From Trichormus sp. M33_DOE_039 (GTDB lineage Bacteria > Cyanobacteriota > Cyanobacteriia > Cyanobacteriales > Nostocaceae): a DNA stretch of 64,000 bases. The stretch is from positions 62,001-126,000 of the forward strand of contig DVDT01000050.1 in assembly GCA_015296085.1 (NCBI GenBank), written 5' to 3'. Positions 50,701 to 60,593 of this stretch are shown here, in pieces. Position 1 is the stretch's first letter, and every line of letters begins with the position of its first letter. A program made the translations under genes and the position numbers. Below the pieces are notes generated by a model. It made no database searches, was not told the origin of the DNA, and worked only from the letters and a program-made list of their open reading frames with translations.

Positions 50701-51500
50701 ATCTACCTAGCATCCAAACAGGTTTATCTCTGCGGAGTGCAACTATTTGGGATTTGTCAGAGCAAGCATTATTAAGTATTGAATATCCCACAAATAATTA
50801 TCATTCGACCTTCCGATTTGCCAACCTGGAAGCAGAAATTGTCAGCCAGATGTTTAATAACCCTCAACGTATCCAGGCACAAACAGCGACGAAAGAGAAT
50901 GTCGAAAACAATTTATTTGACCGATATTTTAATAATTACAATGTCTTCCATTTTGCTGGACAGGTAATTAATCATATTACTGAGCCTAACGCTTCAGAAT
51001 TAGCACTCACAGGAGAAGATAAACTAACTTTAGCAGAAATTATCCAAGGAAATTTAGCCACTTATAATTTAGTCACTCTCTCTGCCTGTGATACTACAAC
51101 TACTAAGCACCAACTAATTACTAGTGAATATGTCAGCTTAGTCAATGGATTTTTGAGTCGGGGTGTACCATATACATTGAGTACTTTGTGGACTGTAGAA
51201 TCCTCTGCTAGTGCCTTGGTAATTATAGAGTTTTACCGCCGACTACAGTTAGTGCGATCGCCAAATCTAGCTTTGAGTACGGCCACAAAATGGCTGCAAG
51301 AATTAACAGCCTTAGAATTAAGACAATGGTATGAAGATTTACTCAATCAATTACATCCAGAAGAATTAAAATTGCGAGCTTATTTAGCTACACATCTTTA
51401 TAGAATCAGTAAAATGGATGGGGAGAAAAAGCTATACTCTCATCCTTACTATTGGTCAGCTTTTATTATTACAGGTAAGCCCATTCCCAGTAATTTTTAA
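47730..51500 (+). CDS. TPR-repeat protein with C-terminal CHAT (caspase-like) domain
   Basis: Serial 34-aa TPR units ('EAIASYDQAIQLKSDYYKAWYNRGGTLGQLGLF'); CHAT motifs 'NVFHFAGQ' (His) and 'LVTLSACDT' (Cys), 'LSTLWTVE'. Confidence 0.93.
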   Translation: MLTRLLQWFKTVDTHPVASNQTGSFKAIREEQVAEIPPELTNADLELLFTQLLEGVHQGKGQQWAIKFFQRMEDRISIERWIDWLLVFGEKLLLSPAPNHLVATQMIQLGELDIGKVGELSYEIGIQLLNRDADELSSGYPELEASDAPPETADILPNSPGQELIRNLGELLWESEELEIASTSEDNYQIFTESSPQFWTDAVAESETEITQELVWQYELREIEFAAPIEPAVSATIENLSDLSWEGQPQEVVVPTQMVMMPDPADTITSLSELVFDASVIEMGAVVLSNQGDWDQSLANLEPDVAYTLDELLVRLDQSANLVQQLAANLAVQPHQLPAIAGEFSNVVVQAQAWFYQGLQQAKSGNLAEAIASYEQAIQLNPHSHEYWFNRGLTLFHLERFTEAIASYDQAIQLKSDYYKAWYNRGGTLGQLGLFEEAIASFQEAITIHAHNPEVWSSKGWAELKLGQIPEAIASYDQALQLEPQDAENWYYRGIALSIDEQYQEAIASYNNALEIQPDFHEAWIDRGVVLFNLKQWSEAIASWDKALASQPDFYLAWYNRGIALENLGRREEAIASYSQAIAIKPDFHLAWYNQAVALFYLERYLEAISAYDNALKIKLDYWEAWIGRGTAVGQIDTDNLNLLTAIALTHPPLNQGSYAGKIASYEEGLKHIRSDTHPEGWGRLHLAIGNTYYEQGKKQQTSRNYWRKAVVEYNQGLLTLTHQDFPQWHLDVLQSLVKTLLGLGQTAQAQDLLQRGLNLLQQLLNETTRSDESKHQLALKFAGLEQMTADIAVEHGDLVEAWEIAEHGKNSCLNRLLFSGNTDIPYLNYHSTQTLLNPHTAIIYWHISPAALHTFIIKDQAPSPILVFTPMQYLETNGTPLQDLPLPEATRRLIEFENWLEDWQRDYQEYRLQAQDETSKSNHNWRLAMETRLWQLKNILEIDTIVQELEDVTQLILVPHRDLQRLPLHVLFQIDDSGQLNTESNWSITYLPSIQTGLSLRSATIWDLSEQALLSIEYPTNNYHSTFRFANLEAEIVSQMFNNPQRIQAQTATKENVENNLFDRYFNNYNVFHFAGQVINHITEPNASELALTGEDKLTLAEIIQGNLATYNLVTLSACDTTTTKHQLITSEYVSLVNGFLSRGVPYTLSTLWTVESSASALVIIEFYRRLQLVRSPNLALSTATKWLQELTALELRQWYEDLLNQLHPEELKLRAYLATHLYRISKMDGEKKLYSHPYYWSAFIITGKPIPSNF
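48837..49456 (+). repeat. 102-bp (34-codon) TPR-encoding repeats with HIP1 octamers in register
   Basis: GCGATCGC at 48837, 48939, 49041, 49245, 49347 and 49449; spacing 102 or 204 bp. Confidence 0.93.
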
Positions 51501-51672
51501 CTTCTAATTTTCTACTCTGATCTCAATCAATTCAGCTAGCAAAAATATTAATTATTTTCTAAAATGCCAAATACTTGATTGAGTATATGTGCATAAATTT
51601 ACTGTTGCCGAATAAATTTTCATCGATTATAAAGTTGGACGTAGTTCCTACTATTTTTGAGTATAAATATTT

Positions 51673-54288
51673 ATGGCAGGCAATATCAGTACCCAGGGTA
51701 GAACTTCTGAGCCAACTTACGTTTTAGATGCACCTGGCTCACCTAAATATCAAGTCATTCCTCTGTTAACAGTAGGTGATGAAGTTCCTTTATTAACTAG
51801 CACCTTCAGCAATACCACAGCACCTACTGTTGACTCTAGCAAACTCTTTGCATTTACCGGTATTCCTAACGGGAATAGTACAACACAAGTAAAGATTGGT
51901 GGCAAAACTTATAATTATGTTTGGGTCAGCTACGGACTAGCAGGTGATGTCACAACAGATATTTCTACTACTGCAACAGGTGAAAAAATCACTGGTGGAA
52001 GAGTATCCCTGTATGTTTTTGATGAAAACTGGAAGGTAATTGGTGGTAAAAACCTGATTGAAACAATTACAGATTTAACTGGGACATACACCTTAGATAC
52101 TGCTACTGGTTTATACACAAATAGCCAAGGAGGTTCTCTTGCTAATCTCGAAAAATTCTCTTCCGCTTATCTAGCTACATCTGGCTTCGTAGATAGTACT
52201 GGTAATGAAGTTCCTCTCCTTTTTGGAGCTAAAGAAGGAGAAGGTGATACCGGTCTTGGTTTAGCTATCACACCAGACGGTGAAGCTATAGCTTTGGAAA
52301 GTTTAGGTCAATTTGCTAAACAAAATATAGTTGCGGCTTCTGAATATCGAGCCATAGGTTCTGCGCAAACGGTGCTTTTAATTACCGAGAACAGTGGAGA
52401 CGGTGAACTCTATATGTGGGTGGGGGAGCAAACCGTAGAAGACCCCAATGGCTTGAAGAATGGGGATTTATATGTTCTCAAAGTTGATAGTGCAGAGTTT
52501 GAAGGGGACATTACTACCGAAGGAACTAAAAAAACTGCTACTTGGACAAAGGTCGATAAATCAGTTATTTTCAATCCAGACGGAACACCGAAAGTAGATG
52601 GTACTGACTTAGCTACTTTTGTTAATACTACAGACTCCTCAAGCAATTTCCAACGCTTACAAGGTATAGCCGAAGACCCCAGCAGTCCCGGAACATTTTA
52701 CTTTACAACTGCTGGTACTAATGCGATCAAAGGTCAAGGAGATACTAACGGTACTACAGAAATTGCAGATGAAGCAGAAAATCCTTATGGTAGGCTTTAC
52801 CGCTTCAGTTTAAATACCAACGACCCCACAGCAACTATTGATAATTTTGAACTCTTACTAATTGGTGGGCAAGAAAAAGGGGTCAATTATGGCAATATTG
52901 TTGTCAATAAATCCGGTCGAGTTTTAATTCAAGAAAACGCTACTGCTTTTGGTGTTGACATCATCACTCAAGAGAAACGGGAAGCCGGAATTTGGGCTTA
53001 TAACCCCAAAAAACAAAAAATTGTACCTATATTTGCTTTAGATGAGGGTGCTGCTGGTAACGAATTTAATGATCCTGCTATTCCTGGTGAATGGAGTACT
53101 TCTGGAATTATTGAAGTTGGGACAAGAACAGTTAAAGGTCAGAGTGCTTATCTATTTAATGTACAAGCAGATTCTATTACAGGTGCTAGTGTTCTCAATG
53201 GGAATCATGGTCAAGGAGGTCAGCTAGTTTTAGCTGTACCGTTTGCTTATTCTCGTAGTGAGAAAAATGTTCTTTCGATTAATAATTTTGATGATGACGA
53301 CGACGATGACGACGACGATGATGACGATGATGACGACGATGATGATAAAAAGCAAACTTTCCGATTTCAGTTAAAGTCTCGTGCTAAGTCCCAAAAAGAT
53401 GTACGTGAATATGGTTGTTTTGAGGTAGATGACGATGAAGGTGGTATTGACCACGATGATGATGATAAAACTGCCAATTTAAAACCGGGTGAAGCTGGTT
53501 ATGAAGCGGCTTTTATTCTTCGCAAACAAATCATTTTTGCTACTTTAGCTGATGGTTTGGGTGGTGATGGTGTTGCTAAGTTGACTTTAAAATCCAGTGG
53601 TAAATATCTGTTTTACCAAGTGCAGAACTTCAGCCAATCTAGGCAATCTATAATTTTTGGTAATAGCAGTTCTAATCTCACAATTACTGAGTTTCAAAGA
53701 ACTGAAACTATTTTCTCTAGTTTACAGTGGTCTGATGAAAGTATTTTGGAAGTTGAATCTACCACTGATTCACTTACACAGGGCGTAAATTACGAAAATA
53801 ATAGTGCCATCATAGATTTACGTACGGTGACTGGATCAATTTCTGTTAGTTACACCCTCCATCGAGAAGCTGCTTATGATAATTTGGTCGGCTTTTGTCA
53901 GGTAGATGATGCTAATGGCACAATTAACGGTAATACACCAGGTGCTAGTAACTTCAATCGTCAACAATATATACAAGATGCGTTAAATTCTCGCCGAGTT
54001 ACTGTTGATTTAACTGTAGCTAATCAATCTAGTAGTTTAGTTGCAAGTAGTTTAACTGGTGGGTTCTTTTTTGCTCCATTTATTGTAGCTAATGGTACGT
54101 TAGCGCAAGGATTAAGCAATGCGGTAGAGGTCTTTTTCTCATATGGAGCAGCAAATCAAGATGGACAGTCTCACATTATCAATTTAGGTAACAATATGTT
54201 CGGGTTTGAAGATATTCTTGGTGCTAGTAGTGACTTTGACTATAACGATATGGTGCTGAATGTCGGCTTTGAGCTAGCTATTACCTAG
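51673..54288 (+). CDS. PhoX/DUF839-like protein with poly-Asp tract and DUF4114-like C-terminal domain
   Basis: Beta-rich N-terminal region with 'LQGIAEDPSSPGTFYFTTAGTN'; 19 consecutive Asp (53290-53346); C-terminus 'HIINLGNNMFGFEDILGASSDFDYNDMVLNVGFEL'. Confidence 0.75.
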   Translation: MAGNISTQGRTSEPTYVLDAPGSPKYQVIPLLTVGDEVPLLTSTFSNTTAPTVDSSKLFAFTGIPNGNSTTQVKIGGKTYNYVWVSYGLAGDVTTDISTTATGEKITGGRVSLYVFDENWKVIGGKNLIETITDLTGTYTLDTATGLYTNSQGGSLANLEKFSSAYLATSGFVDSTGNEVPLLFGAKEGEGDTGLGLAITPDGEAIALESLGQFAKQNIVAASEYRAIGSAQTVLLITENSGDGELYMWVGEQTVEDPNGLKNGDLYVLKVDSAEFEGDITTEGTKKTATWTKVDKSVIFNPDGTPKVDGTDLATFVNTTDSSSNFQRLQGIAEDPSSPGTFYFTTAGTNAIKGQGDTNGTTEIADEAENPYGRLYRFSLNTNDPTATIDNFELLLIGGQEKGVNYGNIVVNKSGRVLIQENATAFGVDIITQEKREAGIWAYNPKKQKIVPIFALDEGAAGNEFNDPAIPGEWSTSGIIEVGTRTVKGQSAYLFNVQADSITGASVLNGNHGQGGQLVLAVPFAYSRSEKNVLSINNFDDDDDDDDDDDDDDDDDDDKKQTFRFQLKSRAKSQKDVREYGCFEVDDDEGGIDHDDDDKTANLKPGEAGYEAAFILRKQIIFATLADGLGGDGVAKLTLKSSGKYLFYQVQNFSQSRQSIIFGNSSSNLTITEFQRTETIFSSLQWSDESILEVESTTDSLTQGVNYENNSAIIDLRTVTGSISVSYTLHREAAYDNLVGFCQVDDANGTINGNTPGASNFNRQQYIQDALNSRRVTVDLTVANQSSSLVASSLTGGFFFAPFIVANGTLAQGLSNAVEVFFSYGAANQDGQSHIINLGNNMFGFEDILGASSDFDYNDMVLNVGFELAIT

Positions 54289-54300
54289 TAAATTTAAATG

Positions 54301-54335
54301 GAAAACCTCGATTTCTTCAAGAAATCGAGGTTTTC
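54301..54335. terminator. Near-perfect hairpin downstream of the DUF839-like gene
   Basis: GAAAACCTCGATTTCTT/AAGAAATCGAGGTTTTC 17-bp inverted repeat, flanked by T-rich 3' side. Confidence 0.6.
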
Positions 54336-54457
54336 ACAAAATTAGCTGAACTGTGATGAGTAATTCAGATATCTTTGGTAGAGAGAAAGATTTATTATGT
54401 TCCTGAAGCTAGCAAATTGACTTTGACAGACTACTAGAGGCTAGAGATTAAAAGTCA

Positions 54458-55177
54458 TTACGCTACCAAACCGGAACGCAAAGCACGCACAGCAGCCTGA
54501 GTACGGTCATCGGCGCAGAGCTTATTCAGAATGTTGCGAACGTGGGTTTTAACTGTACCAACGGTAATGTAGAGTTTCTCAGCAATTTGTCCGTTACTGC
54601 AACCAGCCACAATTAACTCTAGAATTTCTAGCTCTCTTTGAGTGAGTGGGTAGGTTTCTAAAACTTGCTCGTATTCTGAAGGTAAAGCTTCAATTTTGAC
54701 TGTTTTGGGTTTATCAGATGATTGTGTCTCTACAGGGATGCCTTGCCGCATTTTCTGCAATACTACATTGGCGATCGCTGGATCAATCCAAGAGTTACCG
54801 CCGTAAGTTGCTTGGATAGCTTCTGTCAACTTACTGATACTAGTCTCTTTCATGTAATAAGAGTCTGCACCAGCGGCGAAGGCTGCTAACACAGCGTCTT
54901 CTGTATGATCCATTGTCAGGATCAAAATTTTAGTGTTTGTTTGTCCACTTTCCGCTTGATAGCGTCTAAACTTGCGGGTGAGTTCAATCCCATCCATGTC
55001 GGGTAAGCCAATGTCCACAACTGCAACATCTGGTTTGGCTGTTTCCAGAAGTTTTAGTCCTTGAGTAGCATTCGCAGCTTCGCCAATTACTCGTAATCCT
55101 CCGTGGGACTGCAATGCAGCTCTTAGCCCCATCCTTGTCAGGTCATGGTCTTCAATTAAAATAATGCTGATTTCGTT
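54458..55177 (-). CDS. NarL/LuxR-family response regulator
   Basis: Receiver 'ISIILIEDHDLTRMG', 'DVAVVDIGLPDMDG'; HTH 'LTQRELEILELIVAGCSNGQIAEKLYITVGTVKTHVRNILNKL'; start at MNEI. Confidence 0.93.
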   Translation of the reverse strand, partial: NEISIILIEDHDLTRMGLRAALQSHGGLRVIGEAANATQGLKLLETAKPDVAVVDIGLPDMDGIELTRKFRRYQAESGQTNTKILILTMDHTEDAVLAAFAAGADSYYMKETSISKLTEAIQATYGGNSWIDPAIANVVLQKMRQGIPVETQSSDKPKTVKIEALPSEYEQVLETYPLTQRELEILELIVAGCSNGQIAEKLYITVGTVKTHVRNILNKLCADDRTQAAVRALRSGLVA

Positions 55178-56420
55178 CATTGCTACACCCACTCTTCTCC
55201 CATTGCAGCTTACAAACTAAATTTTTTAGTTGTTTTTAATTTGCTTTTTATTAGTTTTCCAAACCAAAGATAGATGATATATGGATGCACTTGCATCCAC
55301 CGATAGAAATAATCACTATGATATTTTTTCAGGTTGGATATAGATGAAAATCCGGCCTGGGATATATTAATTTTTGCTTGAACACTATACAATGCCGCTT
55401 TTATACAGGGATGAGGTGGACTTGCCCCACAATAACTTTGTGATCTTGATATTTTGCGATGGGTTGATATTGTTCTAACTCAAGTGGACGAATATTTTGA
55501 CATTAATCATTACCACATAGGAAGATAAACTCGAAACTGATTACGAAAATTATCAACCTTTGATTGCTTGTACCTCTATCTTCCAGACTAATGAAGTCTA
55601 GGAAAATCCCAGAAAGACTGTAGCAGATAATAACCCTGGTATTCACTGATGACCACGAGAAGTCGATTGTGATTTTATCAACTCTTGCAATCCGCGATCG
55701 CACAGAAAACACGGGTATGAATGAGGCGATCGCCAGCTAATATCCACAACTCTAGGAGGTATGATGAGGCTTAAATGCTGTGTGGTTTTTCCAGCCAAAT
55801 TTACTCTGAACTCAGAATCAAGCGATCGCTACATTGAAACGGCTCAAGCCAATGGTACACAATGTTCATCCCCAACTCTCACCTATGGGTGAGGACGGGT
55901 GTTCACTTATTCTTTTAGAATTGTAATCAAGTTTAACAAAGTGTTTTATTTTACTTTTTGGTGTTCCTGTTTTCGTTGGTAGTCGGTAATGCAAACTTAA
56001 CTAATGTAGGTACTGATTACACTTTAGCAGTTAGCCTCAGCACGAAATTACCATCATTATACTGAACCAACATACTAGAGGAGGATAACTACAAGTGTAG
56101 CACAAGATTTTCTAATAAATAGCATGAATTAACAAGCCAGCTTTCAGAAGGTTTAGCTAACAGAATTAGGTACTAATTCTGTGCAGTTGACCCATGAATC
56201 AGCATGCTTCTCCAAGTTTTTTGGATTTGGAATTGAATTTTAGATTAGTCCCAGAGATTAATTTGTAATTTTATCTTGGAGAATATCATGGAAAATTTAA
56301 AATGTAAAATCGAGTAATTCGGTAAAAAAGCCTACTCAACATTTAAAATTATTTAGTTTGATAATTTAACACCAGATATGTTTGACATCAACCTGTATTT
56401 AACAGCGCAGATAAAGACCA

Positions 56421-57725
56421 ATGAAAGAAACGCTGAGAATTTTGGTTGTAGACGATGATGAGTTAGACCGCAGAACAGTCTATTTAGCTCTTACCCAAGC
56501 GGGTGTAAAAATAGAATTGTCTGAGGTCAGTGATGCAAAAACCGCCATCTCTATCTTAAGAAATACTACTTATGACTGTGTTTTTTTGGATGATCGCCTA
56601 CCAGACCAAGATGGTTTAAGCTTAATTAAAAAGCTCCGTGCTTCAGAAATTAAAGTTCCCCTAGTAGTCATCACAGACCAAGGAGATGAACACATTGTAG
56701 TTGAATTGATGAAAGCTGGTGCTACTGATTATCTTGTTAAATCAAGGTTATCTTCAATAACCTTGACTCAAGTTTTACGCCATGCAATGCGAATTAACCA
56801 AGTTGAAATGCAGGCAGCTTTAGCACATCAACAGCTGAAAGAAAGTCATGAACAGCTATTACGTAAGAATCAAGAACTAGAAAAACAAAGACAACAAATT
56901 CAGCTACAAAATTTGAAACTCTTAGAAGTGTCGCAGCTAAAGTCCCAGTTTTTAGCTACCATGTCTCATGAATTGCGAACCCCAATGAATGCCATTATTG
57001 GGTTTGCTCAGATATTGTTGCGTCCTAAATTCGGTAAACTCACATATCAACAAGCAGATATGGTAGAACGTATCCTTAATAACGGTAAGCATTTGCTTAT
57101 GCTGGTGAATGAAGTTCTCGATTTTGCTAAATTGGAGGAAGGAAGATTAGCACTCCAACCGGAATTATTTGATCTGGCTAAAGTGACAAACACCGCAGTT
57201 GGAGAAATGCGTTCTCTAGCAGAGGCAAAAAAGTTGTCTTTAGTATTAAAAATAGATACAGCTAATACTGTAGTTTTTAATGACCCGGTACGAGTCAAAC
57301 AAATATTATTGAATTTATTATCTAATGCAATCAAGTTTACTGAGTCTGGTAATATTTGTGTGGAACTACAAGAGCTAGGAGACAATCGAGTCGCGATCGC
57401 GGTTCGAGATACAGGCATAGGTATATCTTCCCAAGACTCTCAACATATTTTTGAAGCTTTCCGACAATTGGATCAAACTATTACTCGGAAATATCCAGGT
57501 ACGGGTTTGGGTTTAGCCATTATCAACTCTCTTGTGCAAATGATGGGAGGTAAAATTTTTCTGGAAAGTCAAGTAGGAGTGGGTTCTGTGTTCAGAATTG
57601 AACTGCCAAGGAGAATATCATTATCTCCCTCAAATAAAACATCTGGGGCTGTACAATTCGATAGCCCAGGAATTTTTTCAGTGGTGCAAACAACGAGGAG
57701 TCAAAATTCAGAAACGAGAATTTAA
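56421..57725 (+). CDS. Hybrid: N-terminal receiver domain + histidine kinase
   Basis: 'ILVVDDDELDRRTV', 'CVFLDDRLPDQDG'; HisKA 'FLATMSHELRTPMNAIIGFAQIL', HATPase 'NLLSNAIKFTESG', 'DTGIGIS', 'GTGLGLAI'. Confidence 0.95.
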   Translation: MKETLRILVVDDDELDRRTVYLALTQAGVKIELSEVSDAKTAISILRNTTYDCVFLDDRLPDQDGLSLIKKLRASEIKVPLVVITDQGDEHIVVELMKAGATDYLVKSRLSSITLTQVLRHAMRINQVEMQAALAHQQLKESHEQLLRKNQELEKQRQQIQLQNLKLLEVSQLKSQFLATMSHELRTPMNAIIGFAQILLRPKFGKLTYQQADMVERILNNGKHLLMLVNEVLDFAKLEEGRLALQPELFDLAKVTNTAVGEMRSLAEAKKLSLVLKIDTANTVVFNDPVRVKQILLNLLSNAIKFTESGNICVELQELGDNRVAIAVRDTGIGISSQDSQHIFEAFRQLDQTITRKYPGTGLGLAIINSLVQMMGGKIFLESQVGVGSVFRIELPRRISLSPSNKTSGAVQFDSPGIFSVVQTTRSQNSETRI

Positions 57726-57787
57726 AACACTTATTCATCCTGATTCCTGAATTGTGAAAAAATTTTTTAAAAAAATTTCTTAACCAG

Positions 57788-58915
57788 TTGATTATCATGT
57801 CTGTTGTGGAAAATTCTCAAATTGATCGGATTTTAGCTGTCGATGATACTAGAGATAATCTCATTTTGGTGCAGACCATTCTCGAAAGTGAGGGTTATGA
57901 GATTGATCTAGTAACAGATGGAGTATCAGCTTTAGCAAAAGTGGCTCAATCTCCACCAGATTTGATTTTGCTAGATGTGATGATGCCAGGAATGGATGGT
58001 TATGAAGTGACGCGGCGCATTCGCAATAATCCCCAACTCAACTACATACCGATTTTGTTGATTACCGCCTTTCACGAATCTAGCGTTGTCGAAGGTTTGG
58101 ATGCTGGTGCGGATGACTTTATTCGCAAACCATTTGATACAGATGAACTCCTAGCTAGAGTGCGATCGCTGCTTCGTCTCAAGCACAGTCTTGACGAACA
58201 ACGCAAAATGGCGCGTCAACGCGAAGATTTTGTATCTCGGCTAACTCACGATTTACGTACACCTTTAGTAGCAGCTGATCGAATGTTGGGGTTATTTGAG
58301 CAAGAAACCTTTTGCAAGATTTCCCCAGAAATGAAACAAGCGATCGCTGTGATGATTCGCAGCAACCAAAATCTGATGCAAATGGTTAACACTCTCCTCG
58401 AAGTTTATCGCTTCGAGGCTGGCAAAAAAACCTTGAACTACGAAAGCTGCAACTTACCAGAAATAGCCGCCGAAGTGGTTAGCGAACTCGCCCCTCTAGC
58501 TACTGAGAAAAATATCAGTCTCAAACTCGACACCAGTCAATTAGAAAACCCACGAGAAAACGCAGGTGCAGTTATGGGTGATGCGTTGGAGTTACGACGC
58601 GTTTTGCATAATTTAGTTGGTAATGCCATCAAATTTACTGACACAGGCGGCGTTATCATTCAAATTTGGGAAACAAATAACCACTGGGTTAATATTGCAG
58701 TGGAGGATACAGGCTACGGAATTGCATCGGAAGATCAAAGTACGATTTTCGAGCGATTTCGCCAAGGTAGAAATAAAAGGTCGGGTAGTGGCTTAGGATT
58801 ACATTTATCCAGCCGCATTGTTGAAGCACACAAAGGCTCAATTACTCTTAAATCTGAACTCGGTCGAGGTAGTACATTCACTATTCAACTACCAAAAAAG
58901 TCGAGTGATGATTAG
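57788..58915 (+). CDS. Hybrid: N-terminal receiver domain + histidine kinase
   Basis: 'ILAVDDTRDNLILV', 'DLILLDVMMPGMDGYEV'; 'FVSRLTHDLRTPLVAADRML', 'NLVGNAIKFTDTGG', 'DTGYGIA', 'GSGLGLHL'. Confidence 0.95.
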   Translation: MIIMSVVENSQIDRILAVDDTRDNLILVQTILESEGYEIDLVTDGVSALAKVAQSPPDLILLDVMMPGMDGYEVTRRIRNNPQLNYIPILLITAFHESSVVEGLDAGADDFIRKPFDTDELLARVRSLLRLKHSLDEQRKMARQREDFVSRLTHDLRTPLVAADRMLGLFEQETFCKISPEMKQAIAVMIRSNQNLMQMVNTLLEVYRFEAGKKTLNYESCNLPEIAAEVVSELAPLATEKNISLKLDTSQLENPRENAGAVMGDALELRRVLHNLVGNAIKFTDTGGVIIQIWETNNHWVNIAVEDTGYGIASEDQSTIFERFRQGRNKRSGSGLGLHLSSRIVEAHKGSITLKSELGRGSTFTIQLPKKSSDD

Positions 58916-58963
58916 TTCTTAGTCACTTTTTACCTAATCTTCTCATACTCAATTCCCCATTAC

Positions 58964-59395
58964 CTACTCCTGACATAACTGATAAGTTGAGAAAAATTGA
59001 AATTTGCCACATAGCAATCGGCGAATGAGTAACTCTAAATCTTCAATCATGTAGGGTTTGCAAAGGTATCCAGCAAACCCAGCTTGGAGAATACGTTCTT
59101 GATCCTCTTTATCAGATAAAGCTGTGACGGCTACCACAGGTATTCCACTAGTTAAAGGTTCTTTTTTGAGATAACCCATAACATCAATTCCATTAATACT
59201 AGGCAACAAAATATCTAGCATAATTAAATCTGGCTGATATTCTTTAGCAACGAGCAAGGTAGTTGCACTATCTTTTTGACAAATAAATCTACAGCCCAGT
59301 GACTCAAGGGCATAACTGATCAGCAGTAGACTATCGTCGTGGTCTTCCACTGCTAAAACCAACGGCTGCTGCGAGTTATGCTGCTTTTTATCACT
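58964..59395 (-). CDS. Single-domain (CheY-like) response regulator
   Basis: 'LVLAVEDHDDSLLL', 'PDLIMLDILLPSINGIDV', 'VVAVTALSD', 'GYLCKPY'; start at internal Met (MSDKKQ); ORF extends to 59419. Confidence 0.9.
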   Translation of the reverse strand, partial: SDKKQHNSQQPLVLAVEDHDDSLLLISYALESLGCRFICQKDSATTLLVAKEYQPDLIMLDILLPSINGIDVMGYLKKEPLTSGIPVVAVTALSDKEDQERILQAGFAGYLCKPYMIEDLELLIRRLLCGKFQFFSTYQLCQE

Positions 59396-60068
59396 CATGA
59401 AGGATTTTGCCAGATACATTTCTAGAAGTTTCCATGAGAATTGATAGTTTTTATTGACTAAACACAGAAGGCAGTTTGCCAGTAATAATTAAAAAAATCA
59501 CGCTCCAAAAAGCTAATTAGAGATAGGTTAATATTTTACTTTCACAACGCTCAAAATCCTTGCTAATATAAAAAGCTTCAGATAAAGAAAAATCAGTTCT
59601 ATGGGTTTAGCATACACCTATCGATTATAAGCAACATTACAGAATATGTTTTGCGTAACTTCATCATAGCTTAATATACATTTCCCTGAACTACGTAATA
59701 TTACTAATATTAATTATTCTGGCAAATGTAAATATACACTTTTGTCAGTAATGACTTTCAATTACTGCGTATACAACAGATAGTTTATCTAAGTGGCAAT
59801 AAACTTAATAATACATTTATCTCAATTGGAAAATTGAGGTATGTATTTTCTGAAGATCAAGGACAATCAACACTAACCTATAGTTTTGTAAAGTTATACA
59901 TAGCCTATGAGCATAGTGTAGTACAAATGTTACAATATGTAATTATGGATAAATCACACATATTATTTAATAGCAAAAATTTTTAAAATTGGAGGGCGAT
60001 CGCAATGTTATTCAATTCTATTAAATCAAGGCAAATAAAATTAGATTGAGATTAATGAGAACTTAAAC

Positions 60069-60515
60069 ATGAATGAGGCGAAAGATAAATATCAAACAAT
60101 TGATGAAATCGAAAGTATCATTAAATCTTTCAATAACTGCACCTTGCCCCGTAATCAGTGGGATCATCATGCTCATTTAACAGTTGCATTATGGTATCTT
60201 ATCCACTACCAGAAACCAGAGGTCATCTACCTGATACGTGAAAGTATACAAAAATACAATCAATCTATGAATATTATCACTACAAACAATAGTGGTTATC
60301 ATGAAACCATGACATTATTTTGGATTGATTTAGTTAGCCAGTATTTAAAAAATAATCATGCCGAAAATTGTTTATTAACACTAACCAATCAATTAATTCA
60401 TGAATATGGCGACAAAAATTTGGTATTTGACTACTATAGTAAAAACTTAATCATGTCTTGTGAGGCTCTTCAAAATTGGGTAAATCCCGATTTACAGCCA
60501 ATCATGAAAGATTGA
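60069..60515 (+). CDS. Conserved-looking hypothetical protein
   Basis: 148-aa ORF with 'LPRNQWDHHAHLTVALWYLIHY' His-rich motif; no family assigned. Confidence 0.7.
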   Translation: MNEAKDKYQTIDEIESIIKSFNNCTLPRNQWDHHAHLTVALWYLIHYQKPEVIYLIRESIQKYNQSMNIITTNNSGYHETMTLFWIDLVSQYLKNNHAENCLLTLTNQLIHEYGDKNLVFDYYSKNLIMSCEALQNWVNPDLQPIMKD

Positions 60516-60593
60516 ATAGTATTTAAATTGTTCAATCCCAAAGCTCAAACTAAAATTTTTCTAGTTTTTGATTAGTTACCTTTACAGACATAT

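Noticed and set aside
55210-55712. Two short minus-strand ORFs (60 and 69 aa) between regulators
   Set aside because: No motif support; AT-rich intergenic sequence
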